Positions 10,512 through 23,681 of a DNA stretch of 64,000 nt are shown here, one piece after another. Position numbers and translations under genes: made by a program. Positions within the stretch are counted from its first letter, which is position 1; every line of letters begins with the position of its first letter. The stretch lies in assembly GCF_000657795.2 (NCBI RefSeq), contig NZ_JHEP02000003.1:1-64000 (forward strand), in the 5' to 3' direction. Source of the DNA: Bordetella pseudohinzii. Its GTDB lineage: Bacteria > Pseudomonadota > Gammaproteobacteria > Burkholderiales > Burkholderiaceae_B. The notes beneath the pieces were generated by a model. The model was not told the origin of the DNA. It worked only from the letters and a program-made list of their open reading frames with translations, and searched no databases.

Positions 10512-11711
10512 ATGAAGACCCTAGACGAAATCCAACGCGCGCACGGTGAGCTGACCGCCTTGCGGCGCGACATCCATGCGCATCCGGAGCTGGCCTTCCA
10601 GGAGACCCGCACCGCCAACCTGGTGGCCGAGCGCCTGCGCGCGCTGGGACTGGAAGTCCACACCGGCCTGGGGAAAACCGGTGTGGTGGGCGTATTGCGC
10701 GCCGGCAGCGGCAAGAAATCGGTGGGATTGCGCGCCGACATGGACGCCCTGCCCATGCCCGAGCACAACCGTTTCGAGCATAAGTCCACCATCCCGGGGC
10801 GCATGCATGGCTGCGGCCATGACGGCCACACCGCCATCCTGCTTGGCGCGGCCCAATACCTGGCCGCGCATCCGGATTTCGACGGCACGGTGAATTTCAT
10901 CTTCCAGCCCGCCGAAGAAGGCGGCAATGCCGGCGCGCGCGCCATGATGGAAGACGGTCTGTTCGAGCGTTTTCCCTGTGATGCGATCTTCGGCCTGCAC
11001 AATATGCCGGGCATGCCGGTCAACCAGTTCGGCTTCCGGGCCGGCCCGACCATGGCCTCGAGCAATCGCTGGGACATCGTTATCAAGGGCCTGGGCGGCC
11101 ATGCGGCCCAGCCGCATGCGGCGGTCGATCCCATCGTGATCGCGGCGGAAATGGTGCAGGCCTTGCAGACCGTGGTCTCGCGCAGCCGCAATCCCCTGGA
11201 TCCGGCGGTGCTGTCCATCACCCAGATCCACGCGGGCGACGCCTATAACGTCATCCCGGGCGAAGCCGTGCTGCGCGGCACGGTGCGCACCTATACGGTG
11301 GAGGCGTTGGACAAGATCGAGGCCGATATGCGCCGCATCGCCACCACGCTGCCCCAGGTCTATGGCGGCAGCGGCGAGCTGGACTTCGTGCGGGCCTACC
11401 CGCCCCTGGTCAACTGGGAAAAAGAAACCGCCTTCGCCATCCAGGTGGCCGAGGAGGCCTTCGGCCGCGAAAACATCAATCCCCAGGTGCCGCAATTCAT
11501 GGGCGCGGAGGATTTTTCTTTCTTCCTGGAAAAAGTGCCGGGCTGCTATCTCTTCCTGGGCAACGGCGATGGCGACCACCGCCTGCAGAGCTATCACGGC
11601 ATGGGGCCTTGCCAGCTGCACAACCCCAACTATGACTTCAATGACGCCCTGCTGCCGGTGGGCGCCAGCTATTGGGTCAAGCTGGTGCAGGCTTTTCTGC
11701 CCAAGGCCTAG
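10512..11711 (+). CDS. M20D family amidohydrolase (hippurate hydrolase-like)
   Basis: A 399-residue metal-dependent amidohydrolase. The M20D pattern is clear: RRDIHAHPELAFQE at the N-terminus, LRADMDALPM, MHGCGHDGHTA with the metal-binding Cys/His residues, EEGGNAGARAM, and the C-terminal GAEDFSFFLEKVPGC. Such enzymes cleave the amide bond of N-acyl amino acids such as hippurate. It follows the peptide transporter by 33 bp and is probably co-transcribed with it, so it may process an imported N-acyl amino acid or dipeptide. The exact substrate cannot be read from sequence. The region after its stop holds a cluster of DnaA boxes. Confidence 0.9.
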   Translation: MKTLDEIQRAHGELTALRRDIHAHPELAFQETRTANLVAERLRALGLEVHTGLGKTGVVGVLRAGSGKKSVGLRADMDALPMPEHNRFEHKSTIPGRMHGCGHDGHTAILLGAAQYLAAHPDFDGTVNFIFQPAEEGGNAGARAMMEDGLFERFPCDAIFGLHNMPGMPVNQFGFRAGPTMASSNRWDIVIKGLGGHAAQPHAAVDPIVIAAEMVQALQTVVSRSRNPLDPAVLSITQIHAGDAYNVIPGEAVLRGTVRTYTVEALDKIEADMRRIATTLPQVYGGSGELDFVRAYPPLVNWEKETAFAIQVAEEAFGRENINPQVPQFMGAEDFSFFLEKVPGCYLFLGNGDGDHRLQSYHGMGPCQLHNPNYDFNDALLPVGASYWVKLVQAFLPKA

Positions 11712-11713
11712 GG

Positions 11714-11849
11714 TTCTGCACAGGCTGTGCACAGCTTATCCACTGGATGCTCACATTTTGCGCACATGCTTGTTCCCAAGGTTATCAACAGCCCTTCTCC
11801 CTGGGGAAACCGGCGCGGTCCCTGGGGGATAACCACAAGCTGTGGATAA
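11714..11849. other. Cluster of DnaA boxes, candidate replication origin or DnaA-binding locus
   Basis: Four 9-mers with at most one mismatch to TTATNCACA lie within 136 bp: TTCTGCACA at 11714-11722, TTATCCACT at 11736-11744, TTATCAACA at 11782-11790, and a perfect reverse-strand TGTGGATAA at 11841-11849. A somewhat AT-richer stretch (GGATTAATTCG) follows near 11919. Only one perfect box was found in the rpmH-dnaA gap (17827-17835). The cluster could be oriC itself or a DnaA titration site. Confidence 0.55.
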
Positions 11850-12003
11850 ACAAGTGAGCAGATCGCGGGCGGCGCCAGCTGGCGGCCGGCCATATGACTG
11901 CCAGGATTGAACAAAGGCGGATTAATTCGTTGGCCGGCGGGCCCGGGGTTTCCATAATCGGTCCATGGCCTCCCGCTGGGGGCCGATCTCAGGAAGCATC
12001 CCG

Positions 12004-12123
12004 ATGCCGACCCGTCTGGCCGATTACCTCGCCGGCGCCGCCCTGGCGCTGTTCATTGCCCTGCTGGCCCTGGCCTCGCCCACGCCGGCCCAGGCCGCCA
12101 CGGCCATCGTGCAGGCGCGCTGA
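12004..12123 (+). CDS. Predicted 39-residue secreted or membrane microprotein
   Basis: This small ORF has a well-placed ribosome binding site (AGGAAG at 11991-11996, seven bases before the ATG). The product has a basic start, a long Ala/Leu-rich hydrophobic core (AGAALALFIALLALA) and a signal-peptidase-like SPTPAQAA site, leaving only about eight residues after cleavage. It could be a single-pass membrane microprotein or a leader-only peptide. It lies between the DnaA-box cluster and katG. No family is recognised; expression is inferred from the RBS and composition. Confidence 0.45.
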   Translation: MPTRLADYLAGAALALFIALLALASPTPAQAATAIVQAR

Positions 12124-12229
12124 TCCGGCCGCTTTGCGCCGGTTTCCCGGCGTCTCCATGCCCTCATAGCCCCCTACTATTGCGCGGATTGCAGCAATCA
12201 AACCTGCGGGCCCACCCCTTCACGTATAG

Positions 12230-14569
<2,340 letters not shown>

Positions 14570-14589
14570 GCGCCAAACGGCGGCATCGG

Positions 14590-14624
14590 CCCCCGGCCGG
14601 CCTGCGGGCCGCCGGGGGTTTTTT
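14590..14624 (+). terminator. Rho-independent terminator of katG
   Basis: CCCCCGGC at 14590-14597 pairs with GCCGGGGG at 14611-14618 and is followed by six T residues. It lies 20 bp after the katG stop. Confidence 0.9.
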
Positions 14625-14644
14625 CATGCGCCTTCGGAACACCC

Positions 14645-14673
14645 AAAAAAATGCCGCGCACCAGGCGCGGCAT
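14645..14673 (-). terminator. Rho-independent terminator of yidC (minus strand)
   Basis: ATGCCGCGC at 14651-14659 pairs with GCGCGGCAT at 14665-14673. On the minus strand it is followed by a run of T (A run at 14645-14651 on plus). It ends the rpmH-rnpA-yidD-yidC transcript, 25 bp after the yidC stop. Confidence 0.85.
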
Positions 14674-14697
14674 TTTGTCAGGAGCGTGGCCGGGGGA

Positions 14698-16389
14698 TCA
14701 GCCGCGCTTGGCGGATTCCGCCTGGCGCGCGATGCTGCGCGTGATGCTCCATTGCTGCAGGATGGACAGCGTGTTGTTGACGCACCAGTACAGCACCAGG
14801 CCGGCCGGGAAGAAGAACATCATCCCGCCGAAGACCAGCGGCATGACCATCATCACCTTGGCCTGCACGGGGTCCGGCGGCGTGGGGTTCAGCTTGATCT
14901 GCAGGAACATGGTGGCCATCATCACGGCCGGCAGGATGAAGAAGGGATCGCGCACCGACAGGTCGTGGATCCAGAGGATCCAGGGCGCGCCGCGCATCTC
15001 GACGCTGGCCAGCAGCACCCAGTACAGCGCGATGAAGACCGGGATCTGCACCACCATGGGCAGGCAGCCGCCCAGCGGGTTGATCTTCTCGGTGCGGTAC
15101 ATCTCCATCATGGCCTGGTTGAGCTTCTGGCGGTCGTCGCCGAACTTCTCTTTCAGGGCCTGCAGGCGCGGGGCGACCTGCTTCATGCGGGCCATCGACC
15201 GATAGCTGGCCGAGGCCAGGGGGTAGAACAGCGCCTTGATGATGACGGTCAGGGCGACGATGGTCCAGCCCCAGTTGCCCAGCAGGCTGTGCAGCCAGGT
15301 CATCAGGGTGAACAGCGGCTTGGCGATGATGGTCAGCCAGCCATAGTCGACGACCAGTTCCAGGCCGGGGGCGACGGCCGACATGGCCTTCTGGTCCTGC
15401 GGACCGACCCACAGCTGCGCCTCGGAGGACACGCTGCCGCCCGGCGCCACCTGGCCCAGGGCCTCGATGGAGCGCACGGCGTACAGATTGGGTTGCAGCT
15501 GCAGCAGTTCGTTGGCGCGCGGCTTGCCTTGCTGCGGCACCCAGGCCGTGGCGAAATAGTGCTGGACGATGCCGATCCAGCCGTTGTCGGCCTGCTTGAT
15601 GTAGTTGGCCTTGTTCTTGCCGATATCGCCGAAGGTGATCTTCTGGAACTTGTCCTGCTCGGAGTAGACCGCCACGCCGGTGAAGGTGTGGTAGAAGCTG
15701 GACGTGCCGGCCGGATCGTTGCCGTCGCGTTCGAGCTGCAGGTAGACCGAGGGGCTTTGCGGGCTGGCGCCGACGTTGGTGACGTCATGGCGCACGTGGA
15801 TGTCGTAGCTGCCCCGGTCCAGGGTGTAGGTCTTGACCACGCGCAGGCCGCCGGATTCGGCTTCGAAGCGCACGTCCAGTTTGTCGCCCGAGAGTTCGCG
15901 CTCGGTCGTGGTGACGGCGAAAGGCGTCAGGTGGGTGGGGAAGTTCTGGCCCGAGCCGATCACCCCGGTCTGCGCGGTGTAGGTCAGGTCGCGGGAGTGG
16001 TCCAGCAGCACCATGGGCTTGTCGCTGTCGGCGCTGGCGGGATACTTGAGCAGTTCGGCGCGGATGAGCTGGGCACCGGTGGTGCTGAAGGTCAGGCGCA
16101 GGACGTCGGTCGTGATGACGACTTCCTGGGCCTGGGCGGGCGCCGCGGCAGCGCTGCCGGGCACCGAGCCAGGCGCGCCGGCCGCCGCGGGGGCGCTGGG
16201 CACCGACGGCGTGGCCGCGGCATTGGGCGCGGCGTTGGCCGTATTGGCATTGGCTTGCGCGTTCTGCTCGGCGCTGGCCGGGGGCGCGCCAAACAAGGAC
16301 GGCTTGCCGTTATGGATCTGCCAGTTGTTCCACAGGAGCAACAGCGAGAAGGAAAAAATCATCCAGAGGACAGTTCGTCGAATATCCAT
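14698..16389 (-). CDS. yidC: Membrane protein insertase YidC
   Basis: A 563-residue inner-membrane insertase. It begins with the conserved MDIRRTVLWMIFSFSLLLLWNNWQ first transmembrane helix, followed by an Ala/Pro-rich linker and the large periplasmic P1 beta-domain (about residues 100-340). The conserved C-terminal 60KD_IMP core has five membrane segments, including LASASYRSMARMKQVAPRLQALKEKFGDD and NPLGGCLPMVVQIPVFIALYWVLL. It acts alone or with SecYEG to insert membrane proteins. It lies downstream of yidD in the standard rpmH-rnpA-yidD-yidC order. Confidence 0.97.
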   Translation of the reverse strand: MDIRRTVLWMIFSFSLLLLWNNWQIHNGKPSLFGAPPASAEQNAQANANTANAAPNAAATPSVPSAPAAAGAPGSVPGSAAAAPAQAQEVVITTDVLRLTFSTTGAQLIRAELLKYPASADSDKPMVLLDHSRDLTYTAQTGVIGSGQNFPTHLTPFAVTTTERELSGDKLDVRFEAESGGLRVVKTYTLDRGSYDIHVRHDVTNVGASPQSPSVYLQLERDGNDPAGTSSFYHTFTGVAVYSEQDKFQKITFGDIGKNKANYIKQADNGWIGIVQHYFATAWVPQQGKPRANELLQLQPNLYAVRSIEALGQVAPGGSVSSEAQLWVGPQDQKAMSAVAPGLELVVDYGWLTIIAKPLFTLMTWLHSLLGNWGWTIVALTVIIKALFYPLASASYRSMARMKQVAPRLQALKEKFGDDRQKLNQAMMEMYRTEKINPLGGCLPMVVQIPVFIALYWVLLASVEMRGAPWILWIHDLSVRDPFFILPAVMMATMFLQIKLNPTPPDPVQAKVMMVMPLVFGGMMFFFPAGLVLYWCVNNTLSILQQWSITRSIARQAESAKRG

Positions 16390-16431
16390 GGTGCCTGAGG
16401 AAGAGAGAGCGGAACAGCAAAGCCCGCCAGT

Positions 16432-16713
16432 TTAACTGCAATCGTGTCCGGTACGGGGGTGGCTGCCTGAGCAGCCGCCGCCCCGGTTTTTTTGAGCCTG
16501 GTCCGGAACGGGATCCAGCCCGCCTGGCGACCAGGGATGGCAGCGGCCGATGCGGCGCGCCGCCAACCATAGACCGCGAACCGCGCCGTGGCGTTCAATC
16601 GCCTCGATCGCATAGGCCGAGCAGGTGGGCGTGAAACGGCATTGCCGGCCGATCCAGGGGCTCAGGAAAAACCGGTAGAACCGGATGGGTGCGATGAGCA
16701 AGGCCTTGATCAT
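16432..16713 (-). CDS. yidD: Membrane protein insertion efficiency factor YidD
   Basis: A 93-residue member of the YidD family (haemolytic domain DUF37). The hallmark [33 protein letters not shown] and [14 protein letters not shown] motifs are present, with an N-terminal amphipathic helix. The protein associates with the inner membrane and aids YidC-dependent insertion. The ATG overlaps the rnpA stop (ATGA at 16710-16713). The C-terminal tail rich in Gly and Ser is not conserved in the family. Confidence 0.95.
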   Translation of the reverse strand: MIKALLIAPIRFYRFFLSPWIGRQCRFTPTCSAYAIEAIERHGAVRGLWLAARRIGRCHPWSPGGLDPVPDQAQKNRGGGCSGSHPRTGHDCS

Positions 16714-17081
16714 CGCGCGATACGTCCGAAGTGAGCGTCCGCTTCGGTGCGCGCGGCGCGCTTGAGCGCGGTCAGGGACAGCGGCCCCACCTTGCTGTGC
16801 AGGCGCACCACATAGTCTTGCGCCGGCAAGGCCAGGCGCCGGTGGCGGAAAGCCTCGCGCAGCGCGCGCTTGATGGCGTTGCGGGTGGTCGCCAGCGCGG
16901 CATGGCGCTTGGCGATGACCAGGCCCAGACGTGCGCAGGCGGCCTGCCCGTCGGCTGGCGTAGCGGGAGCGGCGCTCACAATGAACATCGCCCCTCGGGC
17001 CAACCGCCGGCCTTTCAAGGCGGCGGCAAACTCGGAGGGGCGATGCAAGCGCGCCTCCGCGGGAAGCGTGGCGCGCGACAT
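16710..17081 (-). CDS. rnpA: Ribonuclease P protein component
   Basis: A 123-residue basic protein subunit of RNase P, which matures tRNA 5' ends with the RNA subunit. The RNP-binding signature is present as [29 protein letters not shown], and the N-terminus [11 protein letters not shown] is typical. The ATG at 17081 gives family length; the frame stays open for 32 more codons upstream, so a longer N-terminus cannot be excluded. It lies between rpmH and yidD in the conserved operon. Confidence 0.94.
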   Translation of the reverse strand: MSRATLPAEARLHRPSEFAAALKGRRLARGAMFIVSAAPATPADGQAACARLGLVIAKRHAALATTRNAIKRALREAFRHRRLALPAQDYVVRLHSKVGPLSLTALKRAARTEADAHFGRIAR

Positions 17082-17202
17082 GGCTGACTGAATCGAAGCG
17101 TCGTCTGATTGCCGGGGAGCGACAGGCTTGAGGCTGGGCGCTATGCCGTGGCCAGGGGCTTGTTGCGATCCGGGCAATGGGGCGGGCTGCGATGCGTCGG
17201 GC

Positions 17203-17337
17203 TTAGACGGCCAGACGCTTGCGGCCCTTGGCGCGACGGGCGTTCAGGACGGCGCGACCGGCGCGAGTCTTCATGCGCACGCGAAAGCCGTGGGTGCGCT
17301 TGCGGCGGGTGACGGAAGGTTGGTAGGTGCGTTTCAT
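17203..17337 (-). CDS. rpmH: 50S ribosomal protein L34
   Basis: A 44-residue, strongly basic protein reading [18 protein letters not shown] at the start and ending RKRLAV, the canonical L34 sequence. The start is the ATG at 17335-17337 and the stop is TAA at 17203-17205. It is the first gene of the rpmH-rnpA-yidD-yidC operon and is divergent from dnaA, with 542 bp between them. Confidence 0.98.
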   Translation of the reverse strand: MKRTYQPSVTRRKRTHGFRVRMKTRAGRAVLNARRAKGRKRLAV

Positions 17338-17879
17338 GGACGATCCACAAAAAGAACAAAGTCAGTAGGAAGCTGCCTGGAGGTTCCTGGTTGCAATGAC
17401 CCGGGCGGGTATCCCGGCGCCGGCACGAGGGCTGGCCATGGGACGGGGCTCGAGGCTGGGAACATTACACGGCGCGCGCCGAACCGGTCAAACCAGGGTG
17501 TTGGTGCAAAAGGGGCCGAAGCAAAATCCGGTTGGATTCCGAACGGAACCCCTGGGTGCGTACAACAATGGGTGACAGTTCTGCGGCACCCCCGCGGCGG
17601 CAATCAATCGGGCGGGCATGGGTAATGCCTGCCGACCCATTCACCAATTTGGGGCGTAACGCTTGCGGCGTAAGCCCCTGAGATACTGGGGTTTTCGCCG
17701 CTTCCCGTGCAGTTCCAACGGAACCTTCTGACAGGCAGAATTCGGAAAAGCCCACCATTTCATCAAGTTTTCCCAGTCTTGTCAATCAGTTAGGTCGCAG
17801 GGTGTACGCTTGGGCCCCCCGGGGGCTGTGGATAACTCATGCCCAAAAGCGGTAGAATCGAGGTTTGAACAAGAGCGAC
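17338..17879. promoter_or_regulatory. rpmH-dnaA intergenic region with a perfect DnaA box
   Basis: This 542-bp gap holds the divergent rpmH and dnaA promoters. A perfect DnaA box on the reverse strand (TGTGGATAA, 17827-17835) lies just before dnaA, next to the GC dyad GCCCCC/GGGGGC, and is a likely autoregulatory site. An imperfect hairpin (GGGGC...GCCCC) lies near 17652-17679. This is the usual betaproteobacterial oriC location, but only one good box was found. Confidence 0.6.
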
Positions 17880-19331
17880 ATGAAAGAATTCTGGCAGACC
17901 TGCGTCAGTCGTCTTGAGCAGGAACTCCCCCCCCAACAAATCAGCGCGTGGATACGGCCGCTGGTCCCGCTTGCCTATGACGAAGCGCAGGCGGTGTTGC
18001 GCGTGGCTGCCCCCAATCGCTTCAAGCTGGATTGGGTGCGCAAGAACTTTTCGCATCAGATTGAGGCGCTGGCCACCGAGTGGTACCAGCGCCCTGTGCA
18101 GGTGCAGTTCGAATTGCCCAGCCACGGCGCAACGCCACGCATGTCCATGACGCCGCGCGCGTCGGCTCAACCGGTGCCGCAGGCCGCCGCGCCCCTGGCC
18201 GCGCCTGCCGCGCCCGCGGCCCCTGCCGCGCGGGTGGAGGCGCCGCCGCCGCCGGCGCCGGCGGTGCAGATATCAGCGGCCGCCGATGCGGCCAATATCG
18301 TGTACGAGCGCTCGCGCCTGAACACCGACCTGACGTTCGAGAATTTCGTCACCGGTAAGGCCAACCAGCTGGCGCGCGCCGCGGCGCTGCAGGTGGCCGA
18401 GAACCCGGGCACCTCGTACAACCCGCTATTCCTGTATGGGGGCGTGGGCCTGGGCAAGACCCACCTCATCCATGCCATCGGCAACGCCATGGTGGCCGCC
18501 GGGACGGGCGTGCGGGTGCGCTATGTGCACGCCGACCAATATGTCTCCGATGTGGTCAAGGCCTATCAGCGCAAGGCCTTCGATGACTTCAAGCGTTACT
18601 ACCATTCGCTCGATCTGCTGCTGATCGACGATATCCAGTTCTTTTCGGGCAAGAACCGCACCCAGGAAGAGTTCTTTTACGCCTTCGAGGCGATGGTGGC
18701 GCAGCGCAAGCAGATCATCATCACCAGCGACACGTATCCGAAGGAGCTCTCGGGCATCGACAGCCGCCTGATCTCGCGCTTTGATTCGGGGCTGACGGTG
18801 GCCATCGAGCCGCCCGAGCTGGAGATGCGCGTGGCCATTTTGCTGCGCAAGGCGGAGTCCGAGGGCGTGCCCATGCCCGAGGAAGTGGCTTTCTTCATCG
18901 CCAAGCATCTGCGCAGCAATGTGCGCGAACTCGAAGGCGCCCTGCGCAAGGTGCTGGCCTATGCGCGCTTTCATGGCCGCGAGGCGCTCAACGTCGATGT
19001 CTGCAAGGAGGCGCTCAAGGATCTGCTGTCCGTCTCCAACGGGCAGATCACCGTCGAGAACATCCAGAAGACGGTCGCGGATTTCTACAAAATCAAAGTG
19101 GCCGACATGTATTCGAAACGCCGGCCCGCGAATATTGCCCTTCCGCGCCAGGTCGCCATGTATCTGGCCAAGGAGTTGACACAGAAAAGCCTGCCTGAAA
19201 TCGGTGATCTGTTCGGGGGCCGCGATCACACGACGGTGTTGCACGCGGTGCGCAAGATTTCCGATGCCCGCGCCAAGCAGGCCGAGCTTAACCATACCCT
19301 GCACGTGTTGGAACAAACTCTAAAAGGATGA
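17880..19331 (+). CDS. dnaA: Chromosomal replication initiator protein DnaA
   Basis: A 483-residue replication initiator. Domain I begins [28 protein letters not shown]; a Pro/Ala-rich domain II linker covers about residues 90-140. The AAA+ domain has Walker [10 protein letters not shown] and Walker [10 protein letters not shown]. Domain IV carries the DNA-binding signature [15 protein letters not shown]. The ATG at 17880 matches the family N-terminus; a TTG at 17865 in the same frame is possible. The perfect DnaA box 45 bp upstream suggests autoregulation. Its stop overlaps an ATG two codons before the preferred dnaN start. Confidence 0.97.
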   Translation: MKEFWQTCVSRLEQELPPQQISAWIRPLVPLAYDEAQAVLRVAAPNRFKLDWVRKNFSHQIEALATEWYQRPVQVQFELPSHGATPRMSMTPRASAQPVPQAAAPLAAPAAPAAPAARVEAPPPPAPAVQISAAADAANIVYERSRLNTDLTFENFVTGKANQLARAAALQVAENPGTSYNPLFLYGGVGLGKTHLIHAIGNAMVAAGTGVRVRYVHADQYVSDVVKAYQRKAFDDFKRYYHSLDLLLIDDIQFFSGKNRTQEEFFYAFEAMVAQRKQIIITSDTYPKELSGIDSRLISRFDSGLTVAIEPPELEMRVAILLRKAESEGVPMPEEVAFFIAKHLRSNVRELEGALRKVLAYARFHGREALNVDVCKEALKDLLSVSNGQITVENIQKTVADFYKIKVADMYSKRRPANIALPRQVAMYLAKELTQKSLPEIGDLFGGRDHTTVLHAVRKISDARAKQAELNHTLHVLEQTLKG

Positions 19332-19333
19332 CT

Positions 19334-20443
19334 ATGCAACTCGTACAAACCACACGCGATGCATTGCTGAAACCGCTGTCGACTGTGGCGGGCATCGTCG
19401 AAAGACGTCATACCCTGCCCATCCTGGCGAACATCCTGATGCGCAAAGAGGGCAACAAGGTCGCGTTCATTGCCACCGACCTTGAAGTGCAAATCACCAC
19501 GCACGCCGATTTCGGCGTCGGGTCGGACAACGAGTCCACCACCGTGGCCGCGCGCAAGCTGCTGGACATCCTGAAGGCCCTGCCGGACACGGGCGATGTC
19601 AAGCTGGCGCTGGCCTCCAACAAGCTGTCGGTGCAATCGGCCAAGAGCCGTTTTGCCTTGCAGACGCTCGCGGCCAGCGAGTTCCCGACCGTGGCCCAGC
19701 CCGAGCAATGGGATGTCTCCTTGACCATGCCGCAGCGCACCCTGCGCCATCTGTTCAACATGGTGCACTTCGCCATGGCCCAGCAGGACATCCGCTATTA
19801 CCTCAACGGCATGCTGCTGGTGTTCGAGCCCGGCCGCGTGCGCGCCGTGGCCACCGATGGCCACCGCCTGGCGCATTGCGCCACCGAGGCCGACGGCATC
19901 AGCGAGCGCCATGAAGTCATCGTGCCGCGCAAGACCGTGCTGGAAATGCAGCGCCTGCTGGAAGACTCCGACGAGCCGGTTGCCCTTGACGTGGCGCCGG
20001 GCCAGATCCGTTTCCGCTTCGGCGATGTCGAGCTGGTGTCCAAGCTGGTCGAAGGCAAGTTTCCGGATTTCTCGCGTGTGATTCCCACCAACTACACGCG
20101 CCACTTCTCCGTGAACCGCGAAGCCCTGCAGGGCAGCCTGCAGCGCGCCGCCATCCTGACCACGGACAAGTTCAAGGGCGTGCGCCTGCAGCTGGGCCAG
20201 AACGTCATGAAGATCTCGTCCTCCAACGCCGAGCAGGAAGAGGCGCAGGAAGAAATCGACATCGATTACGGCTACGAGGCGCTGGACGTCGGTTTCAACG
20301 TCGGCTACCTGCTCGATGTGCTGGCCAACGTCAAAGTGGAAAACGTGCAGTGGTCGGTCATGCCGGACGCCAATGCGTCGGCGCTGATCACCCTGCCAGG
20401 CGACGATCAGTTCAAGTACGTCGTCATGCCCATGCGGATTTGA
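19334..20443 (+). CDS. dnaN: DNA polymerase III beta subunit (sliding clamp)
   Basis: A 369-residue sliding clamp with the typical start MQLVQTTRDALLKPLSTVAGIVERRHTLPIL and the C-terminus YVVMPMRI. The ATG at 19334 is preferred because AAAAGGA (19322-19328) is well spaced from it; an ATG at 19328 overlapping the dnaA stop would add two residues. It is co-directional with dnaA and gyrB. Confidence 0.97.
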   Translation: MQLVQTTRDALLKPLSTVAGIVERRHTLPILANILMRKEGNKVAFIATDLEVQITTHADFGVGSDNESTTVAARKLLDILKALPDTGDVKLALASNKLSVQSAKSRFALQTLAASEFPTVAQPEQWDVSLTMPQRTLRHLFNMVHFAMAQQDIRYYLNGMLLVFEPGRVRAVATDGHRLAHCATEADGISERHEVIVPRKTVLEMQRLLEDSDEPVALDVAPGQIRFRFGDVELVSKLVEGKFPDFSRVIPTNYTRHFSVNREALQGSLQRAAILTTDKFKGVRLQLGQNVMKISSSNAEQEEAQEEIDIDYGYEALDVGFNVGYLLDVLANVKVENVQWSVMPDANASALITLPGDDQFKYVVMPMRI

Positions 20444-20464
20444 TCCGCACAACGTGGGTGTAGA

Positions 20465-20487
20465 CCGCTGGCGGTTTGCGCCAGCGG
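20465..20487 (+). other. Intergenic hairpin between dnaN and gyrB
   Basis: CCGCTGGCG pairs perfectly with CGCCAGCGG around a five-base loop. No T tract follows, so it is not a standard terminator; a second short GGCC...GGCC dyad lies just downstream. It may act as a processing or attenuation element in the dnaN-gyrB transcript. Confidence 0.5.
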
Positions 20488-20510
20488 ATCGGCCGTGAGG
20501 CCGCCTTTAA

Positions 20511-22977
<2,467 letters not shown>

Positions 22978-22979
<2 letters not shown>

Positions 22980-22982
22980 GCG
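22978..22982. repeat. Left copy of the 5-bp target site duplication (GAGCG)
   Basis: GAGCG overlaps the last two bases of the gyrB stop codon. The identical pentamer stands directly after the right end at 47315-47319. A 5-bp duplication is the Tn7-family signature. Confidence 0.9.
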
Positions 22983-23030
22983 TGTAGGATCCCATTGGAA
23001 TTTAGATTTTTCCCACTAAATCTAGATTTC
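22983..23030 (+). repeat. Left transposon end: terminal inverted repeat and TnsB-type sites
   Basis: The 13-bp TIR is at 22983-22995. It runs into CCAT-N5-TTTAGATTTT, whose ATTTAGAT core is also found at the same distance from the right tip. A second related site, CCACTAAATCTAGATTTC, lies at 23013-23030. These are candidate TnsB binding sites. Confidence 0.8.
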
Positions 23031-23037
23031 AGAAAGC

Positions 23038-23066
23038 AAACCCAGCCGGCAGCGGCTGGGTTTTTT
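23038..23066 (+). terminator. Terminator carried by the left end of the element
   Basis: CCCAGCCG pairs with CGGCTGGG around GCAG, flanked by A and T runs (TTTTTT). It lies inside the transposon, 59 bp after gyrB, and replaces the native gyrB terminator now stranded at 47342-47367. Confidence 0.88.
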
Positions 23067-23246
23067 ATTGATGGCGGGTAGTTGCAATGTGACGACCGGC
23101 TTCTTTGCTCGATGCGCCCTGGATAACGACGAAATTGCAGTTCGGCAATGTCACAACCTTACCCAACCAATCGGGACGCCGGCTGATCGTTGCGTACTCA
23201 CGCGCCCCGGCTTCGATGATGCGCTTATGCCGAAACCCACCTTTGG

Positions 23247-23681
23247 CTACAGGCTTAACCGGATTCGAAGTTTTTCAAGCGTCGTCGTGAGTTCTGAATC
23301 CGAATCTTCATATGGATGCGAAAAGCTATCAATGCAAATCCATTGAGCGTGCTGTCCAGGATGTACGTACGCCTCGAAGTCGTCGACGAGCAGGCAGTCC
23401 TCAACAGCAGCATCGCGGATCAACGCCAGATCTTTTGTGGCGCCAGTCCACGACACGTACTCAAGATAGGCAAACCATGTTGGGGCCGCGTGCTCCTGGG
23501 TGAGCATGTCGGCGATCCCGCGAAATCGAGCCTCGTCTACCGTGGTGAACATTACGATGCGAGGGAACAGCTCTCTGCAACGTTCCAGAAAGTTGAAAAG
23601 CCCGGGACGCGGAATCTGGCTCACCGCATTCGAGATGAGCGTGCCTTCCAAATCGAGCGCTAGTACGGAAAGGCGTGGCAT
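23247..23681 (-). CDS. HAD-like hydrolase, small
   Basis: A 144-residue cargo protein of the HAD fold. Motif I is LALDLEGTLIS: Asp10 is the nucleophile position, but residue 12 is Glu where most HAD phosphatases have Asp. A VMFTTVDEARF segment is followed by the motif IV-like CLLVDDFEAYVHPG. The spacing resembles small NIF/5'-nucleotidase-like HAD proteins without a large cap. It is encoded against gyrB inside the transposon's left arm. The substrate is unknown; catalytic activity is uncertain because of the Glu. Confidence 0.65.
   Translation of the reverse strand: MPRLSVLALDLEGTLISNAVSQIPRPGLFNFLERCRELFPRIVMFTTVDEARFRGIADMLTQEHAAPTWFAYLEYVSWTGATKDLALIRDAAVEDCLLVDDFEAYVHPGQHAQWICIDSFSHPYEDSDSELTTTLEKLRIRLSL

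Noticed and set aside
23038-23066. Hairpin taken at first as the native gyrB terminator
   Set aside because: It lies inside the transposon ends defined by the TIRs and target duplication; the native terminator is at 47342-47367.
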